Assembly: GCA_028554795.2 (NCBI GenBank)
Contig: CM068825.1
Location: 156,355,053 to 156,419,052 of the forward strand
From: Sinohyriopsis cumingii
Lineage: Eukaryota; Mollusca; Bivalvia; Unionida; Unionidae
Reading direction: 5' to 3'
DNA length: 64,000 bases
Positions 1-11,931 of the stretch are shown here, one piece after another. A program made the translations under genes and the position numbers. The notes below the pieces were generated by a model. It did not search any database and was not told where the DNA came from. It saw only the letters and a list, made by a program, of their open reading frames with translations. The stretch's first letter is position 1. Every line of letters begins with the position of its first letter.

Positions 1-1690
1 TAATAATTTGTGATTGTCTCTAGACTTCTAAGACCCGCTCGTTCTCTATCTCATTCGTTCCGTCTATTTTGCGTAATCCCAATGATTATGTGAAGACGAA
101 GGCACCACGATCTGCATAAATCCAAAGTTTACAGTCCATGCATGAGGATTTCAAAATTGTGACGTTTTAGCACATGATTTGTGGCAGCCAACGTTACATG
201 CAACGCGGGCTGAAAAAAAATACGTACGTTCAATATACATTATTGTAAATTAACAGTGTCGACCAGATGTGATAAATGAAAATATTATATCATTATACAT
301 TAAATAAAACTGGATGCCAATAACAATTTAAGAGAGATAAATTTATAAAACACAATTCTCTCCCCTTCTAGAACTTCATGTAGGATTTTAATAAGATTAA
401 AATCTAATGATATTTTTAGCTTAGAATTTAGCCTTCTTTTCAGAAACTCTAGAAATAGGTAACCTTCTTTCTGTGTTCTTTCTACTGTCCAGTAACAACG
501 TGAAGTTTCTGATGCAGAGTATGTTCGTTAGACAATACCATTAATACAATAATGTTGGTTTCCTGAGACTGATCAGTACAAAATATGGTATACTTATGAA
601 GAAATACAACTGGATGTCAGTGAGAATTTTAAAATTTAGGATAGATTAAATTTCTACCCCTCTCCCTTAAACTTCATCTAGGATTCATAAAAGATTAAAA
701 CATATGAACATTTCTAACATAATATTTACCTTTGTCCTCAGCAAAAAATAAAAAGGGTTACATAATTTTAATATATCTTTGTCATATAATGCCGCAAAAT
801 AATAAAACAAAATGTGTTCAATTTTGTTTCTCTCCACAATAAGAATTACAGGGGTTAACAGTAAAGGGAATTGTATTGGTAGCTTTGAGTAACAAAAAAG
901 GGTAAGACAATCCGGGGACATTATAGAGGTGGAAGATTCAACTTTATTGAAAATGGGGCTAGATATGGTATTTTTTAAAATAAAGGTCACAATTTCTGCT
1001 TATTTTGAAGGTAGTTATAGGGGAAGGAAAGTAAATTTTCTTATAAAGGATTAAAATTCAACTTTTATGCCACTTCTTTTACATCATACACTGTGTGAAT
1101 GCGTTTGTAGTTTCGTAAAATAGGAGGGCAGGACGCGAGGAGAGGGATGGAGAATTTTCGGAGACTAGAGGATTTGTACTTTTTATGGAGATCCTGGAGT
1201 GGAAGTGGGAAATGCACATTAGTTTCATTTATGAGGAAATTCAGTACTATATTTTATACTTAACTTTTACATTCCAACATTTGTGATAAGTAACTCACTG
1301 AATATTAGCAATTGCAAAATATATCGTAAATAGTATGTGGAGTTTTATAATTACCTGTCTTGTTATAGGTCAGAAAACACTACACATGACATGATATAGC
1401 TGTATTTTGTTTTATTTTGGAAACTACCTTTACCCATCAAACGAGACAGAAACATTCCATGTGAAGAAAAAGCTCATAGTTACGATGATTACATTACCAA
1501 CTAAAACCAGCATCTTTTGAAAGGGGCAGTCGCACCAAATATAAAAAGAAACATCTAAGAACCAATTTATAGACAATGCATTTTTCCCGAAACATTTCTA
1601 ATTTGCTACACTGTTAAAGAGGTATACTACTCATGTAAAGTCTTTTAACCATGATGGCCAGAACCTCAGTTTCCACCTTTGACCTCAAAC
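1..1690. other. AT-rich noncoding stretch, nothing recognised
   Basis: No gene, RNA gene or mobile element is recognised. The only longer open frame (685-990, minus strand) is low-complexity and resembles no family I know. A short phrase built on 'taaaatttcta ccct ctccc ttaaacttcat' near 650-685 echoes 345-385, so an old local duplication is possible. Confidence 0.5.
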
Positions 1691-1696
1691 TTATTT

Positions 1697-2371
1697 AGCT
1701 TTATTTAAAGGAGGACTCCCATTAGAGGCATTGATCCTAGTTAAAAAAGGATTCTCAGTAAAGGTATTTACCGTATTTAAAGAAGGACTCCTGTTGAAGA
1801 TTTTTACCCTATTTAACGAATCACTTCCGTTTGATGTCTTTACCCTATTTAAAGAAGGATTCCACTCTCGTTAGACGTATTTACCCTATTGAAGGAATGA
1901 CTCTCCGTAGAGGCATTTACCACATTTAAAAAAGAACTCCTGTTAGACGTATTTATCCTATTAAAGAAGGACTCTCGGTAGAGGTATTTACCATATTTAA
2001 AGAAGAACTCTCGTTAGAGGTTTGTACCCTATTTAAAGAAGGACTCTTGGTAGAGGTATTTACCATATTTAAAGAAGGACTCTCGTTAGAGGTATGTACC
2101 GTATTTAAAGAAGGACTTTCGTTTGATGTATTTATACTATTTAAGGAAGGTCCCCCGTTACAGTTATTTACCCTGTTTAAGAAGGACTCCCGTTACAGGT
2201 ATTTACCCTATTTAAAGAAGGACTCCCGTTACAGGTATTTACCCTATTTAAGAAGGACTCCAGTTACAGATATTTATCTTATTTAACAAGGACTCCCGTT
2301 ACAGGTATTTACCCTATTTAAGAAGGAATCCCGTTACAGGTATTTACCCTATTTAAAGAAGGACTAACGTT
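1697..2371. repeat. Minisatellite, 37-bp unit, about 18 copies
   Basis: Tandem copies built on 'tttaaagaaggactcccgtt' followed by 'agaggtatttaccctat'. In the better-preserved part the phrase 'ggact' recurs at 2041, 2078 and 2115, a 37-bp period. The left copies are more diverged than the right ones. The plus-strand frame at 2047-2286 is a translation of the repeat (repeated RYLPYLKKDS-like phrases) and is not treated as a gene. Confidence 0.9.
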
Positions 2372-4030
2372 CAATGTTCAAGAGGCATACTATACTAACT
2401 GTATTTCTTTCTGACATGTCTGTATTATTCGAGCTCCGTCACCAAATCATTCGTAATTCAGTTTGTTGTTTTCAGACTGAAATTATACCATAGCCTGGCA
2501 GCAGTATAGGATACTAAAGTGGTGCAGACGGTATTTTCTCATTTATATGCATTACATATCTTAGAGTTAACGTTTGGATCTGTATCAGATTTAAACGGCT
2601 TTTGTTAGTGTTTCATGTAAATGTTTAACTAGAAAGCTTTATTTGGTTCTCTTGTAACACTGAGATGTAATTATCCACTATTAGTCATTTTTATATCTTG
2701 CGCTATTTCTGGCTTAAGCTACTAAAATACCCAAGTCATTTGTCTGGAAGTGCTATTAATTAGTCATTTTTAAGTTCAATGAAGTTGGGAAAATCAAATA
2801 ATGATCAAAAAATGCTTGTTTCTGAACCTATCGATTTCTTAAATAATCTTATTTAACAGAGTAATAGAGAACACTAGAATGAAACAAACATACCACAAGA
2901 ATGAAAATTTATGAAATATCGACAAGAGTTAGAAGTTTAAATGCATTGAAACAGAATGTTAAGTCAAATACAGCGTTGAAAGTAATCCGTATCGCATCTT
3001 TTGAATTATACCGTAGATTACTGAAGTTTTAAAAACCAGCAGGTATTAATAAAGATTTAGAAACAATAACACTATTTTAATTTTCTTTCTTGACTTACCT
3101 AAAGTTTTAGAGCTGAGTAAAAAAGTATTTGCATTGTTCAAACACGGGATTTGCCATGACTAATAAAATCGAAATAAAAGTATATAATAACGAGATGATA
3201 GGACCCATAAGGAATGTCGAAACGTTCAAAACTTTCAAATTTATCATTGATGAGATTTTAGATCACAAGTTTTACTTAATTTGCTTTTCTTTTACTTACA
3301 CACTTTTACACCGACACTTTGGTTCTAGCAACTGTTGTTAAAATTGTGGTAATCATCTTCATTGTAAACAGTATTTTAAAATTGTATGGTCTAAATCTAT
3401 TCCACCACTGATTTAAATTTTAACACTGTTTATTTGATCAAAACAAGTTATAAAAAGAATTAGGTTTCATAGAAGAGACACATAACAGAAGTGTATTTTT
3501 TATTTATTTATTTATATTTATTTATTTATGGTTGTATGTGTCTGTTTAGAATGAAGATGATTACCTTGAACATACGCCCTTCGTAGTAACTGAAGATGAT
3601 TTCACTCGTATTAACCTAACTAATGATGTATTTGAAACTCCTCAAGAAACTTTATTATATATAGAGCTTTCCTGGATAAATTAAACATGGTTTTAGTAAA
3701 GATGATGCTTAATATAATTAACTACGATTTATTTAGAAATTGCAGGGAAATTATTATCGTTAGGAAGGAGGCAAATATAAACGCAAATTTCGAGGAAAGT
3801 ACTTAGTTTTTGTTCTGAAATGAGCTCTAGTGTTTAAGATATTTTCGAACTCGCAAAACTGAGAATGCCAACTTTGCGTTTGGACTAAAATTTCAAAAAA
3901 GCTGTCCCTTCACGACGATTTTGATATTCTGTTTGATGTTTTCAAATCGGGTTGTTATTTCTATAGTATTGCTAAATATTTTATATGAATTCAGACTATT
4001 TAATTTTTGGTAGAGATTTGTTGTGATTTG
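2372..4030. other. Noncoding stretch with small AT tract
   Basis: No coding signal recognised. A (TTTA)n tract lies near 3497-3530. The 70-codon frame at 3129-3341 has no recognisable features. Confidence 0.45.
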
Positions 4031-4034
4031 TTGA

Positions 4035-4300
4035 TATGCACCATTCTGTTGTCGCATGGCTTATGTGGTTATAGCGTCCGCCTGAACCAAAAACTTACAA
4101 AAAATGGTGCAAGCAGCTGCCTCGCTTGGCGTTCAGCATTGAGAGGTTAGTGTTAGAACTCGTCGACTTGGTATCAAGATAATGTGACTCAGTGTGGGAC
4201 ATGCCACGTGTCTGCGGCATGATGTCCCATTGTTAGACATCACTATAAACTGCCACACTGCAGACATCGTATCGATATGACTGAAAAATTGTTAAATCTT
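4035..4300 (+). mobile_element. Probable SINE-like interspersed repeat fragment
   Basis: A locally GC-richer block in AT-rich surroundings. It contains 'gcagctgcctcgcttggcg', then 'agcattgagaggttagtg', 'tgtgactcagtgtgggac' and 'catgtcccattg'-like phrases ending at 'ctgccacactgcagacatc'. I associate this phrasing with a dispersed repeat common in molluscan genomes, from memory rather than a search. No target-site duplication was found, so the boundaries are approximate. Confidence 0.45.
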
Positions 4301-7260
4301 ATTTAAAAATCCAAATCACACACACATACACTTGTTGCATGTGTAAGCATTCAGTTTTACATCGTTTGCTTATATTGTTTAAATGCTGTAAATTTACAAA
4401 CATACTAGTTTCTAGTGCAGATCGGTGTTTTGAGAATATGTTAAGTACGATGTTTTGCCAGTGAAGGTTCTGTTTGTGTGATATTATGTACAACGCTAGC
4501 TGTATTTTATGATGTCCTCCATCTTTGTTTTGGAAGCAGTTTGCGTGATGGAGGCTCCTCAGATTTTCACTATACTGTGTGTACAAGCCTAACTGAAAAT
4601 TAATAAACAGTTTATATTGTAACGACCGTGGCTAGAGTTACAGTGACTCGGATACTTTTTCAGTCTTTGATCCTATTTAAATTTGTTTTTATAAATATGG
4701 TACATATGAATATGAATTAGAATGTTCACTTACAAACATAGCTATTATAATTATCTCCAATGTCTATGGGCTGACAAACTAACAGACAATCTTGGCAGCT
4801 TATCTTAACACCTGCAACCTAGTTGGGAGGTACAGGTTCTTTTGGTAACACGTCTTTGAAAGTCTGTCATAAAGTTTTCAGAACGTACTGTTTAGCTCAT
4901 ATTATACTCTTGTGCTTTTACTATTTGTAATTTATGTAAAATGCCTACAAAATCATGACAAGAAAAATCCATGCAATATCCTTGTATCACGGTGTCCGTC
5001 ATTTTGGATTAGCATGAGACTCGTATTTAGATATTCTATACCTTCGCATTTGCAATTAATCTCTCTAATGATCGTAGGCTACTGATAAGAAAGTAATTTG
5101 CATGTTTTAGTAATAAAATCGTTGCAATATCGTTGCATAGATGTATGCAATTCATGCTTTCAAGTAACAATAACTGTCGTCTGCGTCAAGTGCAGAACCC
5201 GCGTCTACATGAATCGATTCAATTATTCAAGACTTAAGTTATCATCATAACGTTTAATTTCATATAAACTTGAGCTCATAAAATGTTCTTATTCGTTTCA
5301 TAGACAAGCCCTACAGTATTCAAATACTTACTGTTATGTAATTTATGTATTTGTGATGTTGACATGTATACCATGCAAAACTGCATTGTTTGCAATCCAA
5401 TACACGGCACACCATACAAGACATTGATTGGTTGCATTGAATGCCGTGCATGCAGCGATAGGACTAGTTGTGTCACGTGGTGCATAGGAAGGTTATAAAT
5501 AGGTGAGCGCCGTCATTGATGGTCAGACAGCTGACGAGTACACGGCACCAGAATTGGAAGTGACAGAGAAAAGCAAAGTGTCGAGTTAAAAATAGCATAT
5601 TACAACATCAAATAAAAGAAAATAATACATTCCAACAAAATTAGATTGTAACCGTTGTCTCCCACTTCACCTCAACCCCCTCCCGATCAAGTTTGTTATA
5701 TTAGAGAAACAGAATCTGGTTGTACACAATAACTATAGCTCTTATCTATTTATTTTTACAATTCGTTAAACATTGTTAGACTATTCTTGATTTTATGCTG
5801 ACGACATAACCCCTCTTCTTTTGCTTTAATCCAAACTTTTGATCTTTCCTAACACAACACTCCTTGTTCCTATGTATAAATACGTGTAGCACTCTTTAGA
5901 ACCAAATAGGGTCTTGCAATATAACGGGCTTTTACGTAAAAGAAGTTATGCGTAACAATAAAATGCACCTACTGTCTCCTGCAAATATGACACATATGTA
6001 TAGTGTATCTTCTAATTGTCCCGCACCACCAACTCACTTAGAGGCCATTATTTAGTGTTATACGTCTGGCATAATTACTTTTAGTGTTTGGTCATACATT
6101 TATTTAAAATTAAATCTGTAAAAATATAATTAGCATTTAATATTTGTCTCGAATCGCAATGTATTATGGAGAGTTCATATTTATTGTGTCTTAGATACCT
6201 GTGTAGCAATATGCTCTATTTGGGAGGAGTGTCACGTTGTGAAATTACAAAGGAATAATATTAATACGGATTAGCGCACACCAGTCACTTTCCTTTCAAT
6301 CAGCATCGGGTTCGTGTTCAAATGCAATATGCACTGTATTCCTCTTTTGCAAATCGGCTCCTAAAAGTGATAGGAAATGGGACAATTTTCCAGATGGAAA
6401 TTAATATAAAGTAGAGTAAAGTATAGAACATGCACATTTATATACGCAATATAAATATTTAATAAATTTCGGTACTAAAGAAAATAAAAGCCAAAATATA
6501 AAGTGTATATTTCTTGTATGAAGGGGTATAGAGCCTCCATAAAACTTACGCTATTTCAGCACATTTGTATGCCACTACATTTCTTACTGTAACGTAAATG
6601 GTCATCCATAAAGCATGATAATTCTATTTTTAATTCATTTGCTATTGCAATGTTAATGTTACCCCTATGAATCTTCTTAAATCTTAATAGGTAATTTTAT
6701 ACGATCAACATTATTTAATAAAATTGTTGAGACTGCTTATTATAACTACACGTAATGACAAAACAGAACATAATAACAGAAAATATAAATGTTGTTATAT
6801 TAATTTATCTACTGACATTTGAAAACTAGAATAAATCATCTTCTGTTATCATTCAGAGTCTATGATGCTTAGATACTTGATAGATACATAGTTTCTTCAC
6901 ATATAAGTAGTTAATGTAACAAGTCATAATTTCTACGGGGATTTAGTCTGTTATAAGGGTACTTTCTACCGTTACATCATAATAGTGCAAGCAATTCGAG
7001 GAGGTTCCAGTTTAAGGATTGCTGCAGTCTAAAAATAGGAAGTAACTCTAAATGTAGTTAATATTGCGCTGGAAATTATATAGGGGTGAGCACATTAAAG
7101 AATTTTTCCTTGACATTCAGTATCTCCATACATGTTCTCCCTCTGCGATACTTGCATGCTATTATATTCACCATACCCTTTAGCCAAAGTCCTAAAACTT
7201 CTCCATAAACCGAACAATATATAGCATAGTTAATAAGAGAAGAAACAAAACCAGTATCAC
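4301..7260. other. AT-rich noncoding stretch
   Basis: No gene family recognised. All open frames are short. A promoter-like patch near 5490-5530 is listed separately. Confidence 0.45.
5492..5575 (+). promoter_or_regulatory. TATA-box-like core promoter patch
   Basis: The run 'ggttataaataggtgagcg' is a strong TATA-like match followed by a locally GC-richer stretch. 'tgtcacgtgg' (E-box CACGTG) lies just upstream, and 'aataaa' lies about 115 bp downstream at 5610. TATA box plus polyadenylation signal within about 120 bp is also typical of an LTR, so an old LTR fragment is equally possible. No downstream gene was recognised. Confidence 0.25.
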
Positions 7261-7518
7261 CATGGAATCAGATAAAAACCAAAGAAACATAATTTTGTCA
7301 GTTTATCTCTTTACAGTGAACATTACTATCTTCTGTTATAATCTTTCTGATTTGACGATATTATCTATGGTAAAGGTACACGTACAATCTACATTCTGGC
7401 GAATGCTAACCAGTATTTTGCTAAGTGAGGAATACAAAAGTAATTTCAGTTTATCAAACAACCAACCTGTCAAGACTGGTATCGTCTATTGGTACAGATG
7501 TGAGCGATTCAAACAAGT

Positions 7519-7714
<196 letters not shown>

Positions 7715-7749
7715 TCTGTGTGTGACAGAAATATCCTTATATTTACATT

Positions 7750-8740
7750 CTTTGAATGCCTGCCGTGTATAAATCTGAATGTGTGTTTCCATGACCTGCC
7801 ATCGTATCCTCATTGGTTTCCTCATGGCATGGAGCCTGTAACCGTCCAGGTTCTACAACCAAACGGCAGTGTCGGCAACATAATACCTTTGTAGACCTTC
7901 CGTTTTGTTTGCAGACTGATGCCTCTATGCTACATTTGTGTGCAGTCTGTCAAATGCCATATGTGATTTTAGATATTCTGGCATTAGTTTCATCATCGAC
8001 TTGAACCGCACGTAACAGTTCACTGAGCTTGTCAGCTACAATAAGGGTTTGGCCATTAGTGTGATGATAGGTATTAATGAAAGTTTTTCCAGCTGCATGT
8101 TGGTGCGAAACCTTTATCATCTTGATACTGTCTATAAGACAAAGATTGCCGCGAGATGAAGAAAAAAATGGTCCATACTCTGCTGCATATCAGACTCAGA
8201 TTTTGCATTCAAGGAATAGTCGAAAGCAACCAAGAGATCACGAACAGTAGCTTCTTGTTGACTCCACATATTGAATGGTTTGCCGCCAGGCCATTATCTG
8301 CCATCGATACTGGTGTCGTAGTTAGGGAAGAAATCGGCAAGCATGGTACATTACACTGAATAGTTCTGAGGTCAGTCTTGGTTGACTCCCTTGGTGACTG
8401 AGCGTTGGGTCTGCCTTCTTACTATTAGAAGATTGAAGAATGTGAATGTTATTAAGTATATCTCCATTTGTGTATAATCCTTTCTGTGCCAATGCCAACT
8501 GTGGTGTTTTCAGTATTTATTACTGGATATGTCCTTGATGACTGTGGCAGGTAGATTATCTTCGAAGTATAAATGTTTTTCGTGTTATGTAGAACTGAAT
8601 CCCATCTGCCTTGTTGCTCGGCCATGAATCCAGCAACTATGAGTTTCCATTGTACTGTCATCGTAATGTTGATGAAGTCTGCCTTCATGGATGATGAATT
8701 GCTTTCTTCTAAACAAGCATTTGGTAGCTTTGTCACAGAC
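7750..8740 (-). pseudogene. Decayed LINE reverse transcriptase fragment
   Basis: Read on the minus strand, 8736-8452 gives a stretch with TVQWKL, NTKNIYTSKI and a terminal HKW. It resembles the linker just before the RT core of endonuclease/RT LINEs common in molluscs. After a gap, 8230-8150 reads DYSLNAKSESDMQQSMDHF, the region after the catalytic FADD motif, which is itself lost. Then 8050-7975 reads ELLRAVQVDDETNARISKI, and about 7940-7830 resembles the KVY...TLLY..RTWT block. The order is collinear with such a LINE, but the RT fingers/palm (several hundred bp) are missing, so the copy is internally deleted as well as riddled with stops. Confidence 0.72.
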
Positions 8741-8786
8741 AGTATCTTCTACTGTTACTTACTGAAGCAGGCGTAGACCGACCTGA

Positions 8787-9035
8787 CATACATACATACG
8801 CACATGCATACATACATACATACATACAGACATACATACATACATACATACATACATGCATGCATGCATGCATGCATGCATACATACATGCATACATACA
8901 TACATGCATACGCACATGCATACATACATACATACATACATACATACATACGCACATGCATACATACATACATACATACATACATACATACATACATACA
9001 TACATACATACATACATACATACATACATACATAC
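8787..9035. repeat. (CATA)n microsatellite
   Basis: About 250 bp of CATA units with CATG and CGCA variants, lying between a minus-strand LINE scrap and a plus-strand LINE fragment. All six frames through it are open because neither CATA/TGTA phase makes stops. None of these frames is a gene. Confidence 0.97.
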
Positions 9036-9640
9036 GCTTGATATGGAGCTGGACAGAAGGCTTGGAAAGGTAAACACCATCATGGCACGACTAACGAAGA
9101 GGGTGTGGGAAAACAACGCGCTGACAGAGCACACAAAGGTCCAAGTCTACCAGGCCTGCGTTTTCAGCACCCTTCTATATGGAAGTGAGAACTGGAGTAC
9201 CTACACGAGGCAAGAGCGCCGGCTTAACTCCTTCCATATACGGTGCATAAAACGCATCCTAAAAGTCAGCTGGTAAGACCGTGTTCCACACAGCAAGATC
9301 CTGCAGCGTGCAAATACCCCCAGCATGTACTCCCTGCTGAGCAAACGCCACCTTCGATGGCTGGGACACGTCCGACGCATGGAGGATGGAAGGCTGCCAA
9401 AGGACATCATATACGAACAGCTGGCCAATGGCATGAGAAGAGTCGACTGCCCCTCACTCCGTTTCAAGGATGTATGCAAGAGGGACATGAAGGCATGCGG
9501 CATTTCACCCGATGGCTGGGAAGTGCTGGCCGAGGACCGAGGCACCTGGAGACTGACGGTAAACAAAGGCATATCAGTCGCTGAGAAACGTGAGAGAAAA
9601 AAGAACGCGGCAGCAACCACAGTAACTCAGACTTAGCAGC
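9036..9640 (+). pseudogene. 5'-truncated LINE ORF2 C-terminus, interrupted by the Polinton
   Basis: One plus-strand frame reads through the LINE post-RT region: RLGKVNTIMARLTKRVW, STLLYGSENW, RLNSFHIRCIKRIL, then HLRWLGHVRRMEDGRLPKD, FKDVCKRDMKACGI and DGWEVLAEDRGTWR. Two in-frame stops (TAA at 9274-9276, TAG at 9634-9636) both sit where a Gln codon is expected and fit C-to-T changes. The frame continues in the same phase at 25642 beyond the Polinton, so this is the left half of a split LINE. It starts abruptly at the CATA tract, so it is 5'-truncated. LINE clade is not assigned. Confidence 0.85.
9636..9640. repeat. Left target-site duplication GCAGC
   Basis: GCAGC directly precedes the AGAGGGGG terminus. 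The same five bases follow CCCCCTCT at 25642-25646. Collapsing one copy restores the LINE reading frame across the junction, which supports a 5-bp rather than the 6-bp duplication usually quoted for Polintons. Confidence 0.8.
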
Positions 9641-9788
9641 AGAGGGGGCGAACAGACCTTTGTCTGAAAAGCGTCGAAACGTCGAAAACAAACGATCGAA
9701 AAAATAAAAAGCGTCGACGTATTACTCTGTCGTTGGTGATTTTTTCTAATTACGCCTTAATTGAGGTCATCACCCCCTCTGCTGCTAT
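9641..9788 (+). repeat. Left terminal inverted repeat
   Basis: 148 bp, matching the reverse complement of 25494-25641 with two base differences (position 9, and in the A-run after GATCGA). It is rich in the motif CGTCGA/TCGACG. Its inner end reads CCCCCTCTGCTGC, an inverted copy of the outer end. Confidence 0.95.
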
Positions 9789-9792
9789 TAAT

Positions 9793-10459
9793 CTATCCAA
9801 ATATTTTATCAAGTCCAGTACGATATCTTGTTCTAGGATCGTGCAAATTTATTGTTATAAACCCGTGCGGAGTAGTTTGCGCTCGTGAAAAGAAGTTTCT
9901 GAATTTAATTAAATCCATGTCACCGCTGCACCAGGTTTGATGAATATTTCGCAACGTGTGTGTGTCTACGCCATTAAACACAACCAAAATATTACAGTTA
10001 TCTCTGATCACTTTTGGTATTTGTGTGTATCGTTGAGTAACATAAATAACATCGGTATTTTTATGTCTACCACGGGAAAAAAATCCTAGCTGGATTTGAC
10101 TGTTTATCTAGCATCACATCATCATACACAACTAAATTATTAATAAATCCGTCTAAAACATCAACGGACGGTGCTTCATCAATATCTGTTATAAACTCTA
10201 TAACATCATTATCTTCGTCCAGTAATCGCGCGTTTTCGTTAAAATCTTTAAGTACTTCATAACATTGTTGATCATCAGCGGATGGTGCTACCAAATACAA
10301 CTTATCCCATTTCAACCATCTCATTATCAGATTAAGTAATAACTGCGTTTTACCCGATCCAGATGGTCCTATGATAATCATTCTGATGGAATTCGGTAGC
10401 GCAGGATTATGTTTAACTGGCTCTCGCTGCCGAGTTGCTGAGAAATCAATTATATCCAT
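9793..10459 (-). pseudogene. Genome-packaging ATPase (A32/FtsK-HerA type), frameshifted
   Basis: The ATG at 10459 opens 130 codons with Walker A GPSGSGKT (residues about 30-37) preceded by MIIIG, and a Walker B-like NLVVYDDV (about residues 108-115). The frame stops at 10067. The next frame, readable from about 10079 to 9793, continues the family: a Q-containing sensor-like VTQRYTQIP, then DNCNILVVFNG and a terminal TRYRTGLDKIFG. The switch lies in a seven-base homopolymer near 10078-10084. The family powers DNA packaging into double-jelly-roll capsids. At about 220 codons overall the length suits Polinton ATPases. It is divergent from the PLA2 gene with only 12 bp between the starts, implying a shared promoter. 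Confidence 0.88.
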
Positions 10460-10471
10460 ATGTATTATAAC

Positions 10472-10977
10472 ATGAATTTATATTGTTTACGCTGTAAAGT
10501 TAAAACTCCAACCACTGATTTAGCTACGGTTATAACAAAAAATAAAAAAAAATAGCGTATGGTGGAAAATGTTCTGTGTGCGGTAGAAAGAAATTTTCTT
10601 TTTTACCTAATAAGCGCGGTGGTGATATTGCTAATTTGATGTCAAAGTTTCCAGGTACTCCGTGGGCTAAATACAGCGGAGAAAAACACCTACCAGGATA
10701 TAATTATTGCGGTCCTGGTACTCGACTCGATATCAGGCTTGATAATCAGGATCAACCAAAACCAGGCGAGGAACCAATAAACGCCATTGATCGAGCTTGT
10801 CATGCTCATGATGTTGCGTATAAAAGCAATGATCTACAACGTATGCATATTGCAGATGTAAAATTAATTCATGCGTTAAATTCCATAAAAAATAAAAATA
10901 TCAAAGAAAAATTAGCTAATTGGTTAGTAAGATCCGCGATGAAGGGTAAATTAGCACTAGGGGCTGGTAATATATAA
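10472..10977 (+). pseudogene. Zinc-ribbon + parvovirus-like phospholipase A2 protein, frameshifted
   Basis: The ATG at 10472 starts a short frame with a CxxC pair (YCLRCKVK) that ends just after a nine-A run (10544-10552). The neighbouring frame carries a second pair, CSVCG, and then the PLA2 domain: calcium loop YCGPGT and catalytic CHAHDVAY (His-Asp). Two CxxC pairs suggest a zinc ribbon at the N terminus. PLA2 of this type in parvovirus VP1 breaches endosomal membrane, and related domains occur in Polinton-like elements. I infer a membrane-active virion protein. The A-run indel separates zinc ribbon from enzyme. The frame from 10576 has no ATG start, supporting a start at 10472. The stop abuts the integrase start. 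Confidence 0.8.
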
Positions 10978-11931
10978 ATGGAATCGATTTATTATTCACC
11001 AATTGGATACTGGAAGGGTAAAGCAGCAATTAGTAAACTCGCTGATGCAGCAGCGATTAAACATTCTACTGCTAAAACGTGGTTGTCCAGGCAGGCAATA
11101 TGGCAAATTTATCTACCGCGTCCTAAGCAAATTCGATTTGCACATTTCAGTGTCAGTGTTCCTAATGAAGTTCATCAAGCTGATATTCTGTTTTTACCAC
11201 ATGTTACTGTACGTAGAAAAACGTACAAATACGCGCTAACTGTTGTTGATGTTGCAAGTAGATATAAAGAAGCAGAACCGTTAACGACTAAAACAGCAAC
11301 TGAGGTAGCCGACGCGTTTAAACGAATTTATCAACGAGGACCATTACGATGGCCACAGCTGCTACAGGTTGATCCTGGCAAGGAATTTCTTGGTCCAGTA
11401 TCATCGTTGATGAAACAACATAATACCAAAATACGACGAGGGCATACTGCAATTCATCGTGATCAGGCAATTGTTGAGCGATTTAATCGAACACTTGCTG
11501 AGCGGTTATTTGGATATCAATACGCGAAGGAATTTATTCAGGATACGAGATCTCGTGAATGGGTGGCAAGATTACCAAATGTGATAGCAGCGTTAAATAA
11601 TGAGATTACTCGAACGACCAACATGAAACCTATTAATGCAATTGCAAGCGCGCACATACCTACACAACGACGTGATCTTTCAGCACAGCCAGTGTTAGGT
11701 AATATCACTGTAAGGTATTTATATGAGCCCGGCGAACTCGAAGGTGGTAAAAAAAGAGCGACTGATCCTATTTGGAGTGTTACCACACATAAGATATCCA
11801 CCGTAACTAGATCCTCAGGTAGACCCGCAATCTACAGACTAGATTCGGCTGCTCCTCAACGCGGATTTGTACGTGAACAATTACAAGTAATCCCCACGGA
11901 TACACAATTACCACCCAAATCACTTAACTAG
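10978..11931 (+). CDS. Retrovirus-like DDE integrase
   Basis: 317 residues, uninterrupted. The catalytic triad is visible: Asp69 (VHQADILFLP), Asp132 (LLQVDPGKEF) and Glu167 (QAIVERFNRTL), with the Asp-Glu spacing of 35 typical of this fold. An N-terminal helical region (YYSPIGYWKGKAAISKLA) and a C-terminal RATDPIWSV segment are familiar from Polinton integrases. It inserts the element into the genome, and a 5-bp target duplication is what such an enzyme leaves. The ATG follows the PLA2 stop with no gap, so the two are probably co-transcribed. The stop overlaps the convergent HNH frame by 8 bp. It is one of the few longer genes here with no frameshift. Confidence 0.95.
   Translation: MESIYYSPIGYWKGKAAISKLADAAAIKHSTAKTWLSRQAIWQIYLPRPKQIRFAHFSVSVPNEVHQADILFLPHVTVRRKTYKYALTVVDVASRYKEAEPLTTKTATEVADAFKRIYQRGPLRWPQLLQVDPGKEFLGPVSSLMKQHNTKIRRGHTAIHRDQAIVERFNRTLAERLFGYQYAKEFIQDTRSREWVARLPNVIAALNNEITRTTNMKPINAIASAHIPTQRRDLSAQPVLGNITVRYLYEPGELEGGKKRATDPIWSVTTHKISTVTRSSGRPAIYRLDSAAPQRGFVREQLQVIPTDTQLPPKSLN

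Noticed and set aside
1697-2371. Possible CRISPR-like array
   Set aside because: The repeats are contiguous with no unique spacers, in a eukaryotic context; it is a minisatellite.
8733-9134. Several long overlapping frames of Met-Tyr-Val-Cys or His-Thr-Tyr-Ile repeats
   Set aside because: These are translations of the (CATA)n microsatellite in all frames.
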